NCBI GenBank assembly: GCA_040756905.1
Contig: JBFLYD010000001.1
Location: 1-32,764, forward strand
DNA: 32,764 bases
Direction: 5' to 3'
Source of the DNA: Acidobacteriota bacterium
Lineage (GTDB): Bacteria; Acidobacteriota; Aminicenantia; JBFLYD01
The notes under the pieces are model-generated. The model was not told the origin of the DNA. It did not search any database and worked only from the letters and a program-made list of their open reading frames with translations. Positions 23,224 through 31,580 of this stretch are shown here, piece after piece (position 1 is the first letter of the stretch; each line of letters begins with the position of its first letter). The position numbers were made by a program, and so were the translations under genes.

Positions 23224-23266
23224 TCCTGACCTTTTATATTAATATTTAACTTCTACCTCTGCAGTC

Positions 23267-25426
23267 TTATTTATAGATTAATTTATAGAGTTTATCAGCA
23301 AGTTCTGAGTCGAGAGTTTTCAAGATTTTGTGTTCTTCAAGGGCTTTAAATCTATCCTGAAGGAGTAAATAGGTTATTCCAAGGTTATAATGGGCAAGGG
23401 CTGAATTAGGGTCTAACTTTATTGCTCGCTTTAATTCTTCAGCTGCTTGATTATAATCGCTATTCTTTAAATACGCAATTCCTAAATTGTAATGGGCGTT
23501 GGAATTATTCGGGTTCATTTTTACAAACTGTTTGAAAGCCTCTATAGCCTGGGCAAATCTTCCCATCTGGAAATTTGCAATTCCTAAGTTATAGCTTATG
23601 TTTACATCATTTGGGTTTAGCCTTGCTGCATTTTCAAGAGCTTCTACAGCACTTTTGTTCTGACCGATTTTTAAATACGCAATTCCTAAATTGTAATAGG
23701 CAAGTGAATTTCCGGGGTTATCCTTAATAAACTTTCTGAAGCTTTCTATAGCCTCATTGTACCTTCCAAAATTGAAATAGGTAATCCCTAAATTGTAATA
23801 GGCGTTGGTATCTCCAGGGTTTAATTGAACTGATTTCTCTAAAGATTCAATAGCTTTTGTAATCTCTCCTAATTTCAAATAAGTCATTCCTAAATTGTAA
23901 AAGCTGACATAGTTATCGGGGTTTATTGTTATTGATTTATTGAATGCAGTAATTGCATCTTGATATCTTTCAAGTCTTAAATTTGCAATACCCAAATTTA
24001 AATATGCCTCAGAATCTGAAGGGTTTTTGGAGATAATTTTGTTGAGAACTTCTATCGATTTTTCGAACTGCTCTGAGGTATTGTAGACTCTAACCATAAG
24101 GTTATAATAATCTTCCGCCTTTTCCGGACGAAGTCTTAGAAGCTCATTGTATTCCTTGATGGCATCATCGAATTTAGAGAGTTTCTCATAGGAAAGACCT
24201 GATAAGTAATGGGCTTCAAAATCATCAGGGTTTATTTTTAAAACTTCTTTTGCAGACTGGATTGCATTTTCATACTGACCGAGGTTATGGTAAATAGTTG
24301 TAAGTCTTAAATTCCCTCTCAATGTAAAAGCCAAATCCCTATTTATCGATTCCTTATAGGATTGGATTGCTTTATCAAACTGGGAGAGCTTTTCATAATC
24401 AAGGCCAAGGTTGTAATAGGCTTCTGCAAAGTCAGGTTTAATCGAAAGAGCTTTTTCATAAGATTGTATTGCCTTTTCACTTTGAAGCATTTTGTCATAG
24501 ATTTGACCCAGGGATAAATACGCAAGAAAATAGTTCGGGTCTATTTTTATAGCCTGATTAAAGCTTTCAATCGCCATGTCCGTTTTTCCAGTTTTATCAC
24601 AGATATTCCCTATATTACATAAGAGTTCAGGGTCTTTAGGGTTTTCCTTTACCATTTCCTGAAAATACCTCAAGGAGTCTTCATATCTGCTGTTTGAAAG
24701 ATAAGCAATCGCTTTTAGATATTTACCTTCATAGATTTTACTAAAATCTTCCTCAGGGTACGTTAATCTTTCTTTTGGGGCTATATTCAACATATTCTGG
24801 ATATGGTTTATGGGAACAGCGAAGTTTAAATTTTCAGTTCCCTCGATAAGATATGTTGAAATACCCACAACTTCTCCATCCTGATTGAACACTGCTCCGC
24901 CACTGCTCGTTGGAGTTACTGTCGGAGTTATTTTCCACAATTTGTTGTTGTTTTTTATCTCAACGATGCTGTTGATTATGCCCTCGGTTATCTTATTGTT
25001 TCCTCTTTCGTAAAGTCCGATTAGATATATCTTATCTCCTACTTTCATTTTATTCGGGTCTCCTATTTTTATAGGCTGGAGCTTTTTACCTCGAAATTTA
25101 ATCAGCGCAAGGTCAAGGTTTCTATCAAGATTTATAATTTCAGATATGGGTTGGGGTTTCTCCTCTGGAACTTTAACCTCTGATGTTTTTGCTCCGCAGA
25201 GTATATGATAATTTGAAGCAACAATTCCCTCTTCAGAAAGTATGAAACCGCTTCCCTGTCTTAGGACTTGTTTTTTTCCATCATAAATAATTATAGATAC
25301 TACAGATTTGTTAAAATTATTGAAAATTTGTGTCGCCTGGTCAATCTGCTTTTCTTGAGAGAGAGTTTGGACCTGAAATGAAAAAAGAAAGATTATTAGA
25401 ATCATTAAAAATATTTTTATTTTCAT
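23267..25426 (-). CDS. Exported trypsin-like serine protease with TPR tail
   Basis: The 719-residue protein has a signal peptide (IFLMILIIFLFSFQVQTLSQ) and an HtrA-like trypsin fold at about 35-220. Its triad is H74 (SNYHIL), D105 (NLDLALIK) and S175 (TPTSSGGAVF). About 13-14 TPR units from residue 230 to the end follow, with regular YNLGI-Y and A(I/V)-(S/A)-L patterns and Asn/Pro loops. No PDZ domain follows the protease, so the TPRs may take over substrate choice. It likely acts in the periplasm in quality control or processing of envelope proteins. The ribosome site is a G-rich GGGGGG before ATG at 25426. The long near-identical repeats make it prone to recombination. Confidence 0.88.
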   Translation of the reverse strand: MKIKIFLMILIIFLFSFQVQTLSQEKQIDQATQIFNNFNKSVVSIIIYDGKKQVLRQGSGFILSEEGIVASNYHILCGAKTSEVKVPEEKPQPISEIINLDRNLDLALIKFRGKKLQPIKIGDPNKMKVGDKIYLIGLYERGNNKITEGIINSIVEIKNNNKLWKITPTVTPTSSGGAVFNQDGEVVGISTYLIEGTENLNFAVPINHIQNMLNIAPKERLTYPEEDFSKIYEGKYLKAIAYLSNSRYEDSLRYFQEMVKENPKDPELLCNIGNICDKTGKTDMAIESFNQAIKIDPNYFLAYLSLGQIYDKMLQSEKAIQSYEKALSIKPDFAEAYYNLGLDYEKLSQFDKAIQSYKESINRDLAFTLRGNLRLTTIYHNLGQYENAIQSAKEVLKINPDDFEAHYLSGLSYEKLSKFDDAIKEYNELLRLRPEKAEDYYNLMVRVYNTSEQFEKSIEVLNKIISKNPSDSEAYLNLGIANLRLERYQDAITAFNKSITINPDNYVSFYNLGMTYLKLGEITKAIESLEKSVQLNPGDTNAYYNLGITYFNFGRYNEAIESFRKFIKDNPGNSLAYYNLGIAYLKIGQNKSAVEALENAARLNPNDVNISYNLGIANFQMGRFAQAIEAFKQFVKMNPNNSNAHYNLGIAYLKNSDYNQAAEELKRAIKLDPNSALAHYNLGITYLLLQDRFKALEEHKILKTLDSELADKLYKLIYK

Positions 25427-25835
25427 CGCCTACCCCCCAATTTTTAGTTTTTCTTTATTTCAAAAATAAAATTTTTTTTCAGTCCTCTAATAGGGTAATA
25501 CATTTCCATAAAAAATCAAGAAAAAATTATCGATAGGAATTTCCTTTTTTGGGTAACATCAATTTTCTGCATTTTTTGTCCAAATTTTACTTCCTAACAT
25601 CCTCATAATTTATATCATGGTAAAAAGTAAATATCAAATTTTGGGAAAAAGAGAAGAAGATAGAAAAAGAGAAAGGAAAACTTCTAAAAGTGAACAAAAT
25701 GAGATAGACTATCTCCGATATTAAATGAGAGAATGCTGATTATGAACCTGTTAGATAATGTCAGAAAATAGAACAAACTATAAAAAAAATAAATTCTAAA
25801 GCGCATAGCTCAATATAGCAATGAAAGTCTAATAT
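25427..25835. other. Non-coding gap between the protease-TPR gene and the transposase remnant
   Basis: This 409-bp AT-rich stretch holds the upstream region of the protease-TPR gene and otherwise shows no gene with a ribosome site. A 35-codon lysine-rich frame at 25617 has no Shine-Dalgarno and is not supported. It may be debris from the mobile element beside it. Confidence 0.4.
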
Positions 25836-26075
25836 CTACCAGGGTGAAGCTGAAATAGATAGTTGCTGTGAGAGATGAGGCGGAGGTCTTTCAGCAATAA
25901 AGCTCAACTTAAGGTGATTGATTATCTTGTCTACCACAGAGTAATCTGCGATAAAAGAAATGATCTTCATTTCACCCTGATATTTGGGGCATACAAGGGG
26001 GTCTACCTCATAGACTTTTTTAATCATCTCTGTCCAGCCTTTGCGAAGTACTGTTTGGATATCCTCCTCCATCAT
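25836..26075 (-). pseudogene. C-terminal remnant of an IS91-type transposase
   Basis: The 79 residues WTEMIKKVYEVDPLVCPKYQ through MKIISFIADYSVVDKIINHL and ERPPP match the end of IS91-family (Y2) transposases. There the usual CPKC knuckle is intact; here its second Cys is Tyr. The frame runs open further upstream to about 26130 with family-like residues but has no start and no catalytic domain. It is a dead fragment, and shows that this accessory region was visited by mobile elements. Confidence 0.62.
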
Positions 26076-26159
26076 CGGAAGAGAAGTGGTATCTTCTCCT
26101 GATTTAAGGACATATTTGAAAAGAGAGAGTCAAATTTGTGTATATAAAATTTAGCTGTA

Positions 26160-26194
26160 TTGACATTTTTAAAATTTTGTATTATATGTAATAC
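26160..26194 (+). promoter_or_regulatory. Promoter and palindromic operator of the ParD/ParE-like pair
   Basis: TTGACA (26160-26165), 17 bases and TATATG (26183-26188) form a promoter. The -10 lies within a perfect inverted repeat, GTATTA (26179-26184) and TAATAC (26189-26194), a fitting operator for the ribbon-helix-helix antitoxin. AAAGGTG follows as ribosome site for the ATG at 26209. Confidence 0.55.
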
Positions 26195-26208
26195 AAAGGT
26201 GAAAAGCT

Positions 26209-26424
26209 ATGGGAGTTTTAACAATTCGCTTATCAGACGAAATATTCAAAAGATTGAATAAGCTCGCAAAAAAAACTAAGAGAACAAAAAGTTCATTTAT
26301 TAAAGAGATGATAGAGGAGTCTCTCGATGATTTTGAAGATGCGTATAAGGCTCTGGAAAGATTGAATGATAAGAATGCCCGATATTTAACAACCGAAGAG
26401 CTGGAGCAAGAGCTTGGCTTATAG
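26209..26424 (+). CDS. Ribbon-helix-helix antitoxin
   Basis: The 71-residue protein has an N-terminal RHH DNA-binding fold (VLTIRLSDEIFKRLNKLAKK, then SSFIKEMIEESL) and an acidic C-terminal tail that would wrap the toxin (NDKNARYLTTEELEQELGL). It overlaps the toxin gene by 11 bases and is preceded by a palindromic operator, so autorepression is likely. CopG/DUF6290/RelB-like naming is interchangeable at this length. Confidence 0.85.
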   Translation: MGVLTIRLSDEIFKRLNKLAKKTKRTKSSFIKEMIEESLDDFEDAYKALERLNDKNARYLTTEELEQELGL

Positions 26425-26674
26425 TGTCATATGGCATGAAGAAGCACTGACTGACCTTAAATCTCTTGATAAGCAAATTATTACTAAAATTGTTGAGAGA
26501 GTAAAAAATTATCTTACTCAGAATCCAATGACTCTTGTTAAACCGCTAAAAGGGGTCTTTAAAGGTTTATTTCGCTATAGATTTGGAGATTACAGAATCA
26601 TATATGCGGTTGACATGGAAGAAAAGAAAATTATAGTCTTGCATATCGCCCATAGAAAAGACATCTATAAATAA
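26414..26674 (+). CDS. RelE/ParE-family toxin
   Basis: The 86-residue protein has the RelE/ParE fold: SVIWHEEALTDLKSLDKQI, the helix pair, KPLKGVFKGLFRYRFGDYRIIYAVDM and the closing VLHIAHRKDIYK. The basic residues and the R-x-GDYR-IY signature favour the RelE ribonuclease branch, but gyrase-targeting ParE cannot be excluded. The start is TTG at 26414 with GGAG about ten bases upstream, inside the antitoxin's last codons. Confidence 0.88.
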   Translation: MAYSVIWHEEALTDLKSLDKQIITKIVERVKNYLTQNPMTLVKPLKGVFKGLFRYRFGDYRIIYAVDMEEKKIIVLHIAHRKDIYK

Positions 26675-26787
26675 TTCAAGAGTTCTAAAGTCTTAGTGCT
26701 CTACAAAAGTACTCAACTGCATTTTAAGAGATTTTGAAAGGCGCACTTTACATTTAGTTTAAACAGGACATTCTTTCAAGAGATTAT

Positions 26788-27215
26788 CTAATCCCTTTGG
26801 ATAATGAAACTTTTTATCTCGAAATCGCTTATCCCAAATTTGGTTTTAAACTGCTCTTCAAATGCCCCTACGGGGGCTGCCCTAATGTCTATGATATATA
26901 CATCATACTTTCCTTCCAATTCCCTGAAAAGACGACAGAAATTGGATAATAACCTTTTATCCATATCCTCTTCTGGCACCCTCCAGTAAACGAATCCTAA
27001 TTTATCATTCCTTGAGGTCAAGGGAAAGATACCTATCTTATTTTTTATGCAATATTCAAGATATGGTTTATAATCTTTTAATTCCTTTCCCAGTGATTTC
27101 GCGTCTTTTTAATTCTTTCTATCAAGCCAGTTTCATCCATCATGAAAACTTCTGTAAAAAGGGCTGCTTTCTTATTTCTGCTCAATATCTCTATATGCTT
27201 TTTTATTCTCTTCAC
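26788..27215 (-). pseudogene. Frameshifted gene of unknown family
   Basis: A frame from GTG at 27215 reads VKRIKKHIEILSRNKKAALF and FMMDETGLIERIKK, then shifts at a run of five A (27106-27110). With one more A it continues DAKSLGKELKDYKPYLEYC and joins the frame with GFVYWRVPEEDMDKRLLSNF and YDVYIIDIRAAPVGAF, to a stop at 26788. The combined product would be about 140 residues. The second part alone has a formal ATG at 27021. No family is recognised. The repeat copy at 27269-27370 lies directly upstream. Confidence 0.5.
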
Positions 27216-27268
27216 TACTCGTCTTTCCCCATGTTAGGTGTCTCATAAGATGTAAAATTCCATCTTCA

Positions 27269-27370
27269 AATCAATCCCCTGATCCCTTTTGGTCCGAAAG
27301 GGGAAATGGAGAGAAAATTTTTTCATCATTTATTATTTTATCATCCAGAGGATTTTATTATAAAGATAGG
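27269..27370. repeat. Diverged direct repeat, copy 1
   Basis: About 102 bp, roughly 80 percent identical by eye to 28099-28197 in the same orientation; shared blocks include AATCAATC, GAGAGAAAATTT and TTATTATTTTATCAT. It lies upstream of the frameshifted minus-strand gene and downstream of the VapC gene. Confidence 0.7.
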
Positions 27371-27401
27371 CGAGAAAGACAATTTGGGCTTTATCTGTTC
27401 T

Positions 27402-27791
27402 CTACCATTTTTCAATTCTTAAGGATTCTATCTCCAAGAAATGTTCATCCTGAGTGGAAATGATTAGTTGATGCTGCAGAGCATTAGAAGCAATCCAAAT
27501 ATCATTTTCTGGAATTGGTCTCCCTTTTCTTTTTAAAACAGTCTTGAGCTCAGCATACATTTTGGAAGTTTCTATGTCAATGGGCAAAACCTCACAAAAC
27601 TTTATAAATTCAAGGATTTTCTCCCTATTTTCCTTTGGATTTCTTGAATTATCCGCTCCGAAAAGGAGCTCACCTATAACAACTACGGAGGTATATATTT
27701 TTTCAGCCTCTGTGATTTTTAAACTGATTTCTTTGTCTCCGTTTAAAAAAGCAATAATGATGTTTGTATCTAAGAGGTATTCACCATTCAT
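27402..27791 (-). CDS. VapC-type PIN-domain toxin
   Basis: The 129-residue PIN-domain ribonuclease carries the four acidic metal-binding residues: D8 (LLDTN), E41 (GELLFGA), D97 (PENDIWIAS) and D115 (STQDEHF). The order and spacing are those of VapC toxins, which cut tRNA or rRNA. Its start overlaps the antitoxin gene by 11 bases. The PIN fold and complete active site suggest an active toxin. Confidence 0.9.
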   Translation of the reverse strand: MNGEYLLDTNIIIAFLNGDKEISLKITEAEKIYTSVVVIGELLFGADNSRNPKENREKILEFIKFCEVLPIDIETSKMYAELKTVLKRKGRPIPENDIWIASNALQHQLIISTQDEHFLEIESLRIEKW

Positions 27792-28014
27792 TAATATCTA
27801 TTCTCTCGCAAGCCTCCTCAATAGAGAGTTTTATTGCCTCCGCATCTGCATTACTGATCGATCCCATTAAAGAAAGCAGTGCGCCCTTCTCTTTAGGAAA
27901 AGGGGCTTCTTTTTTCTTTATGAATTCTATGAAATCCTTTATTTCCTTAATTCTCTCTTCGGGTAAATCTTTCAAGAGAATGAATATTTCCTCCAACCCC
28001 TTTCTTTCCTTCAT
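27781..28014 (-). CDS. VapB-like antitoxin
   Basis: The protein has 77 residues from ATG at 28014, preferred because GAGGA lies four bases upstream; a TTG at 28059 is open but has no such site. The N-terminal half is helical (GLEEIFILLKDLPEERIKEI, FIEFIKKKEAP), similar to antitoxins of the DUF2281 type. The C-terminal half (SNADAEAIKLSIEEACERID) would bind the toxin. No classical AbrB or RHH fold is evident, so the autoregulatory mode is unclear. It is directly followed by vapC. Confidence 0.72.
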   Translation of the reverse strand: MKERKGLEEIFILLKDLPEERIKEIKDFIEFIKKKEAPFPKEKGALLSLMGSISNADAEAIKLSIEEACERIDINEW

Positions 28015-28098
28015 TGTTTCCTCAATTTTTAATCTATCACATAAAAGATTTAAAAACAACCATTTTAAGCGTCACTCGCAATTATTAACCCAATTGCC

Positions 28099-28197
28099 AA
28101 TCAATCTGCTGATCTCTTTTGGCTGGAAGGTGAATTGAGAGAAAATTTCTTCATCACTTATTATTTTATCATTTAGAGGGTTTTATTAGAAAGATGG
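28099..28197. repeat. Diverged direct repeat, copy 2
   Basis: About 99 bp matching copy 1 at 27269-27370. It lies upstream of the VapB gene as copy 1 lies upstream of the frameshifted gene, so both copies stand before a minus-strand gene. The remaining bases to 28294 hold no supported gene. Confidence 0.7.
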
Positions 28198-28294
28198 ATT
28201 AGATGGGCAGTTCTGAAGGGAAATTATAGAATGAGGTATAAAAATATCGTCAATGAATGTTTTCCAAGGCTGGAAATAAGTTTACAAAATGAAA

Positions 28295-29425
28295 TTACAG
28301 TGAGCTTTTGATTAAAGATATCATCACCCTACGTAGAATATTCCCTGTTAAATATGACAAAAGCGTTCCAAAAGTTATAACTTTATGAGCAGTTTTGAAC
28401 GAAAATTTATCATTTGCTTGAATATAAATCTCACTTGTTTTTTGATCAATATTTGAGACCCCTATTATCCAAAATGTCGCAATTCCATATTCGACTCTCC
28501 CATAAATTATGTTATCGTTCTTACCCGTTCCGCCAGCCGATGAGGGCTTTAGACCAGCTATGTTCTCCGCTATATTCATTAATCTATTAATATCAATTCT
28601 ACCATCGAGTTCAAATGCGAACAAGAAATATTTTTTATTGATGATTTCGATCAGTTCATCTAAATTAAGAGGGCTGTTAAGCGAATACCATAATTTGAGC
28701 TCTATAGACTTATAATGAATTCCACCAATATTACTGTTCGGATGAGCACTGGGAGAGGTTTGCCATTGAGCTCTAATATGAGCAGCTGAGATAGAGCCTT
28801 TAAAATCACCTTCCTGGACTTTAATGGCACTTTGCTCAATACCCTGATCTCTGAAGAAATTGTTCATTTTTTCAATCCAATTCTTGCCTATTGCTTTTGA
28901 TAATTTTAGAATTTGTTCTTCATTTTTGCCTTCTGTGGGAATATATTCAAAAAAATTAAAACGATATTTTTTTATTTGAAATCTAGTTCCAATATACCAG
29001 GCATTAATATTGTCTTCTATCTCTCCAGCAATTCCTTGGAGCAATAATATTTCATAATCATAAAGAAATCTATGGTGCTTTGCAGGGTTCCTTAAATATT
29101 CTACTTTCTTCAAATATACCTTAAATGTGTCCCAATCTTTAAATATGGGTTCAAAAAACTTTTTGTTCTTATCTAAAATTTCTCGAAGATCTCCAAAATC
29201 AGTATATGCGAGTAAATCTTGGTCAATTAGTTTAGTGTATCTTCGTCCCTCCTCTTCCTTTTGTTTCTTTTGCAATTCCTTTACTCTATCAGCACCAAGA
29301 CCATGCTTAGGGTCTTGTAACCAATTAGGAGATAATTTCTGTGCTAATACTTCAGAGATAATGTTTCTCAATAAAGTCTCTATCTTTTGTATGGGATCGA
29401 CTTGACTTATTAAAATATTACGCAT
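28295..29425 (-). CDS. HEPN-domain protein (Swt1-like), putative RNase or defence factor
   Basis: The 376-residue protein has a HEPN-like helical domain at about 1-145, of the Swt1 kind: LLRNIISEVLAQKLSPNWLQ, TDFGDLREILDKNKKFF, WDTFKVYLKKVEYLRNPAKHHR. The last segment has R112-N-x3-H117, the Rx4-6H active site of HEPN ribonucleases. Residues 150-376 match no domain I know; they include HIRAQW, GGIHYKSIELKLWYSLNSP and SSAGGTGKND, and look alpha/beta. No membrane helix is visible. It lies on the same strand and 181 bases downstream of the SIR2 gene. HEPN proteins often act in abortive infection or toxin systems. A weak promoter lies just upstream. Confidence 0.7.
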   Translation of the reverse strand: MRNILISQVDPIQKIETLLRNIISEVLAQKLSPNWLQDPKHGLGADRVKELQKKQKEEEGRRYTKLIDQDLLAYTDFGDLREILDKNKKFFEPIFKDWDTFKVYLKKVEYLRNPAKHHRFLYDYEILLLQGIAGEIEDNINAWYIGTRFQIKKYRFNFFEYIPTEGKNEEQILKLSKAIGKNWIEKMNNFFRDQGIEQSAIKVQEGDFKGSISAAHIRAQWQTSPSAHPNSNIGGIHYKSIELKLWYSLNSPLNLDELIEIINKKYFLFAFELDGRIDINRLMNIAENIAGLKPSSAGGTGKNDNIIYGRVEYGIATFWIIGVSNIDQKTSEIYIQANDKFSFKTAHKVITFGTLLSYLTGNILRRVMISLIKSSL

Positions 29426-29453
29426 CGTCGTTTATTTTGGCCTCTTTAATCTG

Positions 29454-29518
29454 ATTGTAACACAAATCCCTGAATATGATAATACTACAAAGGTGAATAT
29501 CTGTCTGGCGTCAGACAG
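29454..29518 (-). promoter_or_regulatory. Possible promoter with upstream hairpin for the HEPN gene
   Basis: On the minus strand, TTATCA (29482-29477), 17 bases and TACAAT (29459-29454) precede the HEPN gene by about 30 bases. Further upstream, CTGTCTG (29501-29507) and CAGACAG (29512-29518) form a 7-bp inverted repeat with a 4-base loop. It could be an operator or a terminator of the SIR2 transcript, though no clear T-run follows. Confidence 0.35.
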
Positions 29519-29606
29519 GGTTGACTGGGAAAATAAAGCGCAAAAAGGCATTGAAGATAGCAAGATCTTCTGGCAATTTAATATCTCACACTTTTCTATA
29601 GATGAT

Positions 29607-31358
29607 CTACCACCAAGGAAGCCCAGAAACTAATTTATCGAACTCTGTCTTTACATTTAGAAATCTCTCCAATGAGCCTTCAAAAAGACCATGCTTTAAA
29701 GGTAACCAATTCTTACCTGCCTGTGTGACCTCTAATTCAATTTCTTTAATAATCCACTTTTCAGGGTAACGCCTCCCCCTCCATCCAAAACACCCTATTG
29801 GTCCCCAAACATCGCCTATCTGCTTCTGACGCAAATCAGCATGAACTAAGGCAAGTAAATATTCAAATCGGTCGAAGCATTTTTTGTACTGGGTATCATC
29901 TGATAAAGATTCTTTAAAAGGCTCTCGTAACTTTTCTTCGAGTAGATCACTAATTGGTGTATAACGTCTTTCCATACCGGGTAACTGTTGTGCAACACTC
30001 TTATCCATAACTGCATAGGGATATAAAGCAAGGCCAAGGGGCTGATCTTCTATTCCCTCTTTAACTTTGACTTTGGTAAGCAAAACTGCAAATGTACCAT
30101 ATTTTTCAGCTGCAATAGAGGCAATCCCTCCTCCATAAAGGAGAAGAAGCGCAGGAAATAATCTCAATTCGAGCCATATATTTAATCCAGCCCTCTCTCC
30201 AGGTGGATTCGCGATTCGTTCAAGGCTTTTCACCCACAGGTCTTCATGTGTCTTTTCTCCCCAGTAGCAACCAGTGATCATGAGATCCCGAAGAATTTCG
30301 GTTAGAGCGTAATAGCGGTGAATACGTTTTGTCAGTTCTATTGTGCTGAATGGCACACCTTGCACTGGAAAATGCTCAATGGTTAACCCTGCATAAACTC
30401 TTTCTGTTTCCTCCATCATCAGATCATGCAGGCGAATCTTATAATGGTCGTCAACGATGTACTTCTTTAAAGTGGCTACAGCAACTTTTGATGAGAGAGG
30501 ATGTGGCCTCGAAAGCTCCTCTAATGCAAAGACCTTTTCAGCTATTTCACGAAAGAATGAATCAGCGTCCCGAATAGAAATAGTTTGTACATGCCTTAGT
30601 TTGATGAGTTTTTGCATCTGTTTTGTTGGTTTGCCTCTCATTGCCCAATATGTGGTAAACCTGTGAGTCTGGCAACGCTCAATTGCTGCTCGTAATGCTG
30701 TATCCCATTCAGCAGACCATCCACAGATTATAAGGCCAAAATCATCGAAAATTTGGTCCAATAAACGATTAATGCCTTTGTCGTATTTTGCAAGTTCATC
30801 AGGTGTATTTCTAATCCGGGTGTCGAGATAATCGCCATGGACTTTAATTATGGTACACTTTGTATGCGTAATTGGTAAAGCCCCAATGGCAGCGTCAGGA
30901 GTACTGATGACCGTTGGTACAATACCTACCTCCTCTATGGCTTCCTCTATTAAACGATCAAAATTAGTTGTAACAATAACCCGGATATATCCCTTTACTA
31001 CTAGTTCAGCTATCGCCTTGTGCGCTTCAGTTGGTATTTTTAGATGTTGCTCCCTTTCTTCTTCAGTGGGCTCAAAGTAACTCCTTAGAAGCTGACTGCG
31101 TTCTGCTTGTGACTTTGCAACTATATTAAGCAACTTGTTATAGTTTGGTGCTTCACCGAATGTAGCTTCGTACCAGGCAGCGGGATCAGGCTCACAATTC
31201 TCACCTTTGAGATGTGCCACTTTACGGATGAGATCTAATACCACCTCCCAACCTGTTGGAATACCAGCAGACCGCGACACTCCAGAGCCAATGAGTAATG
31301 CATACACCCCTTTATTAGAGTGCATAGAAAATGCTAACGAAATGATAGGTTCAATCAT
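29607..31358 (-). CDS. SIR2-domain protein, putative NAD-consuming defence effector
   Basis: The 583-residue protein has an N-terminal SIR2-like Rossmann domain at about 1-290. LLIGSGVSRSAGIPTGWE at 21-38 is the NAD-binding loop, VTTNFDRLIEEA at 128-139 and KVHGDYLD at 171-178 the catalytic His/Asp region, and LIICGWSAEWD at 208-218 closes the pocket. These are the marks of SIR2_2-type proteins, many of which drain NAD during phage attack. The C-terminal 290 residues (HYKIRLHDLMMEETERVYAG, LFPALLLLYGGGIASIAA) are unknown and may sense infection. The gene seems more GC-rich than the HEPN gene. A two-gene unit with the HEPN gene is possible but unproven. Confidence 0.82.
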   Translation of the reverse strand: MIEPIISLAFSMHSNKGVYALLIGSGVSRSAGIPTGWEVVLDLIRKVAHLKGENCEPDPAAWYEATFGEAPNYNKLLNIVAKSQAERSQLLRSYFEPTEEEREQHLKIPTEAHKAIAELVVKGYIRVIVTTNFDRLIEEAIEEVGIVPTVISTPDAAIGALPITHTKCTIIKVHGDYLDTRIRNTPDELAKYDKGINRLLDQIFDDFGLIICGWSAEWDTALRAAIERCQTHRFTTYWAMRGKPTKQMQKLIKLRHVQTISIRDADSFFREIAEKVFALEELSRPHPLSSKVAVATLKKYIVDDHYKIRLHDLMMEETERVYAGLTIEHFPVQGVPFSTIELTKRIHRYYALTEILRDLMITGCYWGEKTHEDLWVKSLERIANPPGERAGLNIWLELRLFPALLLLYGGGIASIAAEKYGTFAVLLTKVKVKEGIEDQPLGLALYPYAVMDKSVAQQLPGMERRYTPISDLLEEKLREPFKESLSDDTQYKKCFDRFEYLLALVHADLRQKQIGDVWGPIGCFGWRGRRYPEKWIIKEIELEVTQAGKNWLPLKHGLFEGSLERFLNVKTEFDKLVSGLPWW

Positions 31359-31580
31359 AGTATTACTCTCTAAAGTTCTTCATCTCTTTGCAATTTTACA
31401 ATTTCCTTTTATTTTCCTCAAACTTCTCTTTCCCTTTTGAATTAAAATCCTAATACTTCAAGAGACATTTTGGGATTCAAGTGCCCCAGATTACCGCAGC
31501 GATCTATATTCCTGAAAGACGATTCACTTGTACTTAACCATGCCGATTATCATTCGACCATAATCATTTCTATCGAGGCG

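Noticed and set aside
25617-25724. A 35-codon lysine-rich plus-strand frame.
   Set aside because: No ribosome site and composition expected from AG-rich DNA.
28231-28311. A 26-codon plus-strand frame (MRYKNIVNECFPRLEISL) upstream of the HEPN gene end.
   Set aside because: It looks protein-like but is too short, has no clear ribosome site and overlaps the HEPN 3' end. It may be gene debris.
29541-29631. A plus-strand frame reading WENKAQKGIEDSKIFWQFNI before the end of the SIR2 gene.
   Set aside because: No start codon and it overlaps the SIR2 stop. A remnant is possible but not supported.
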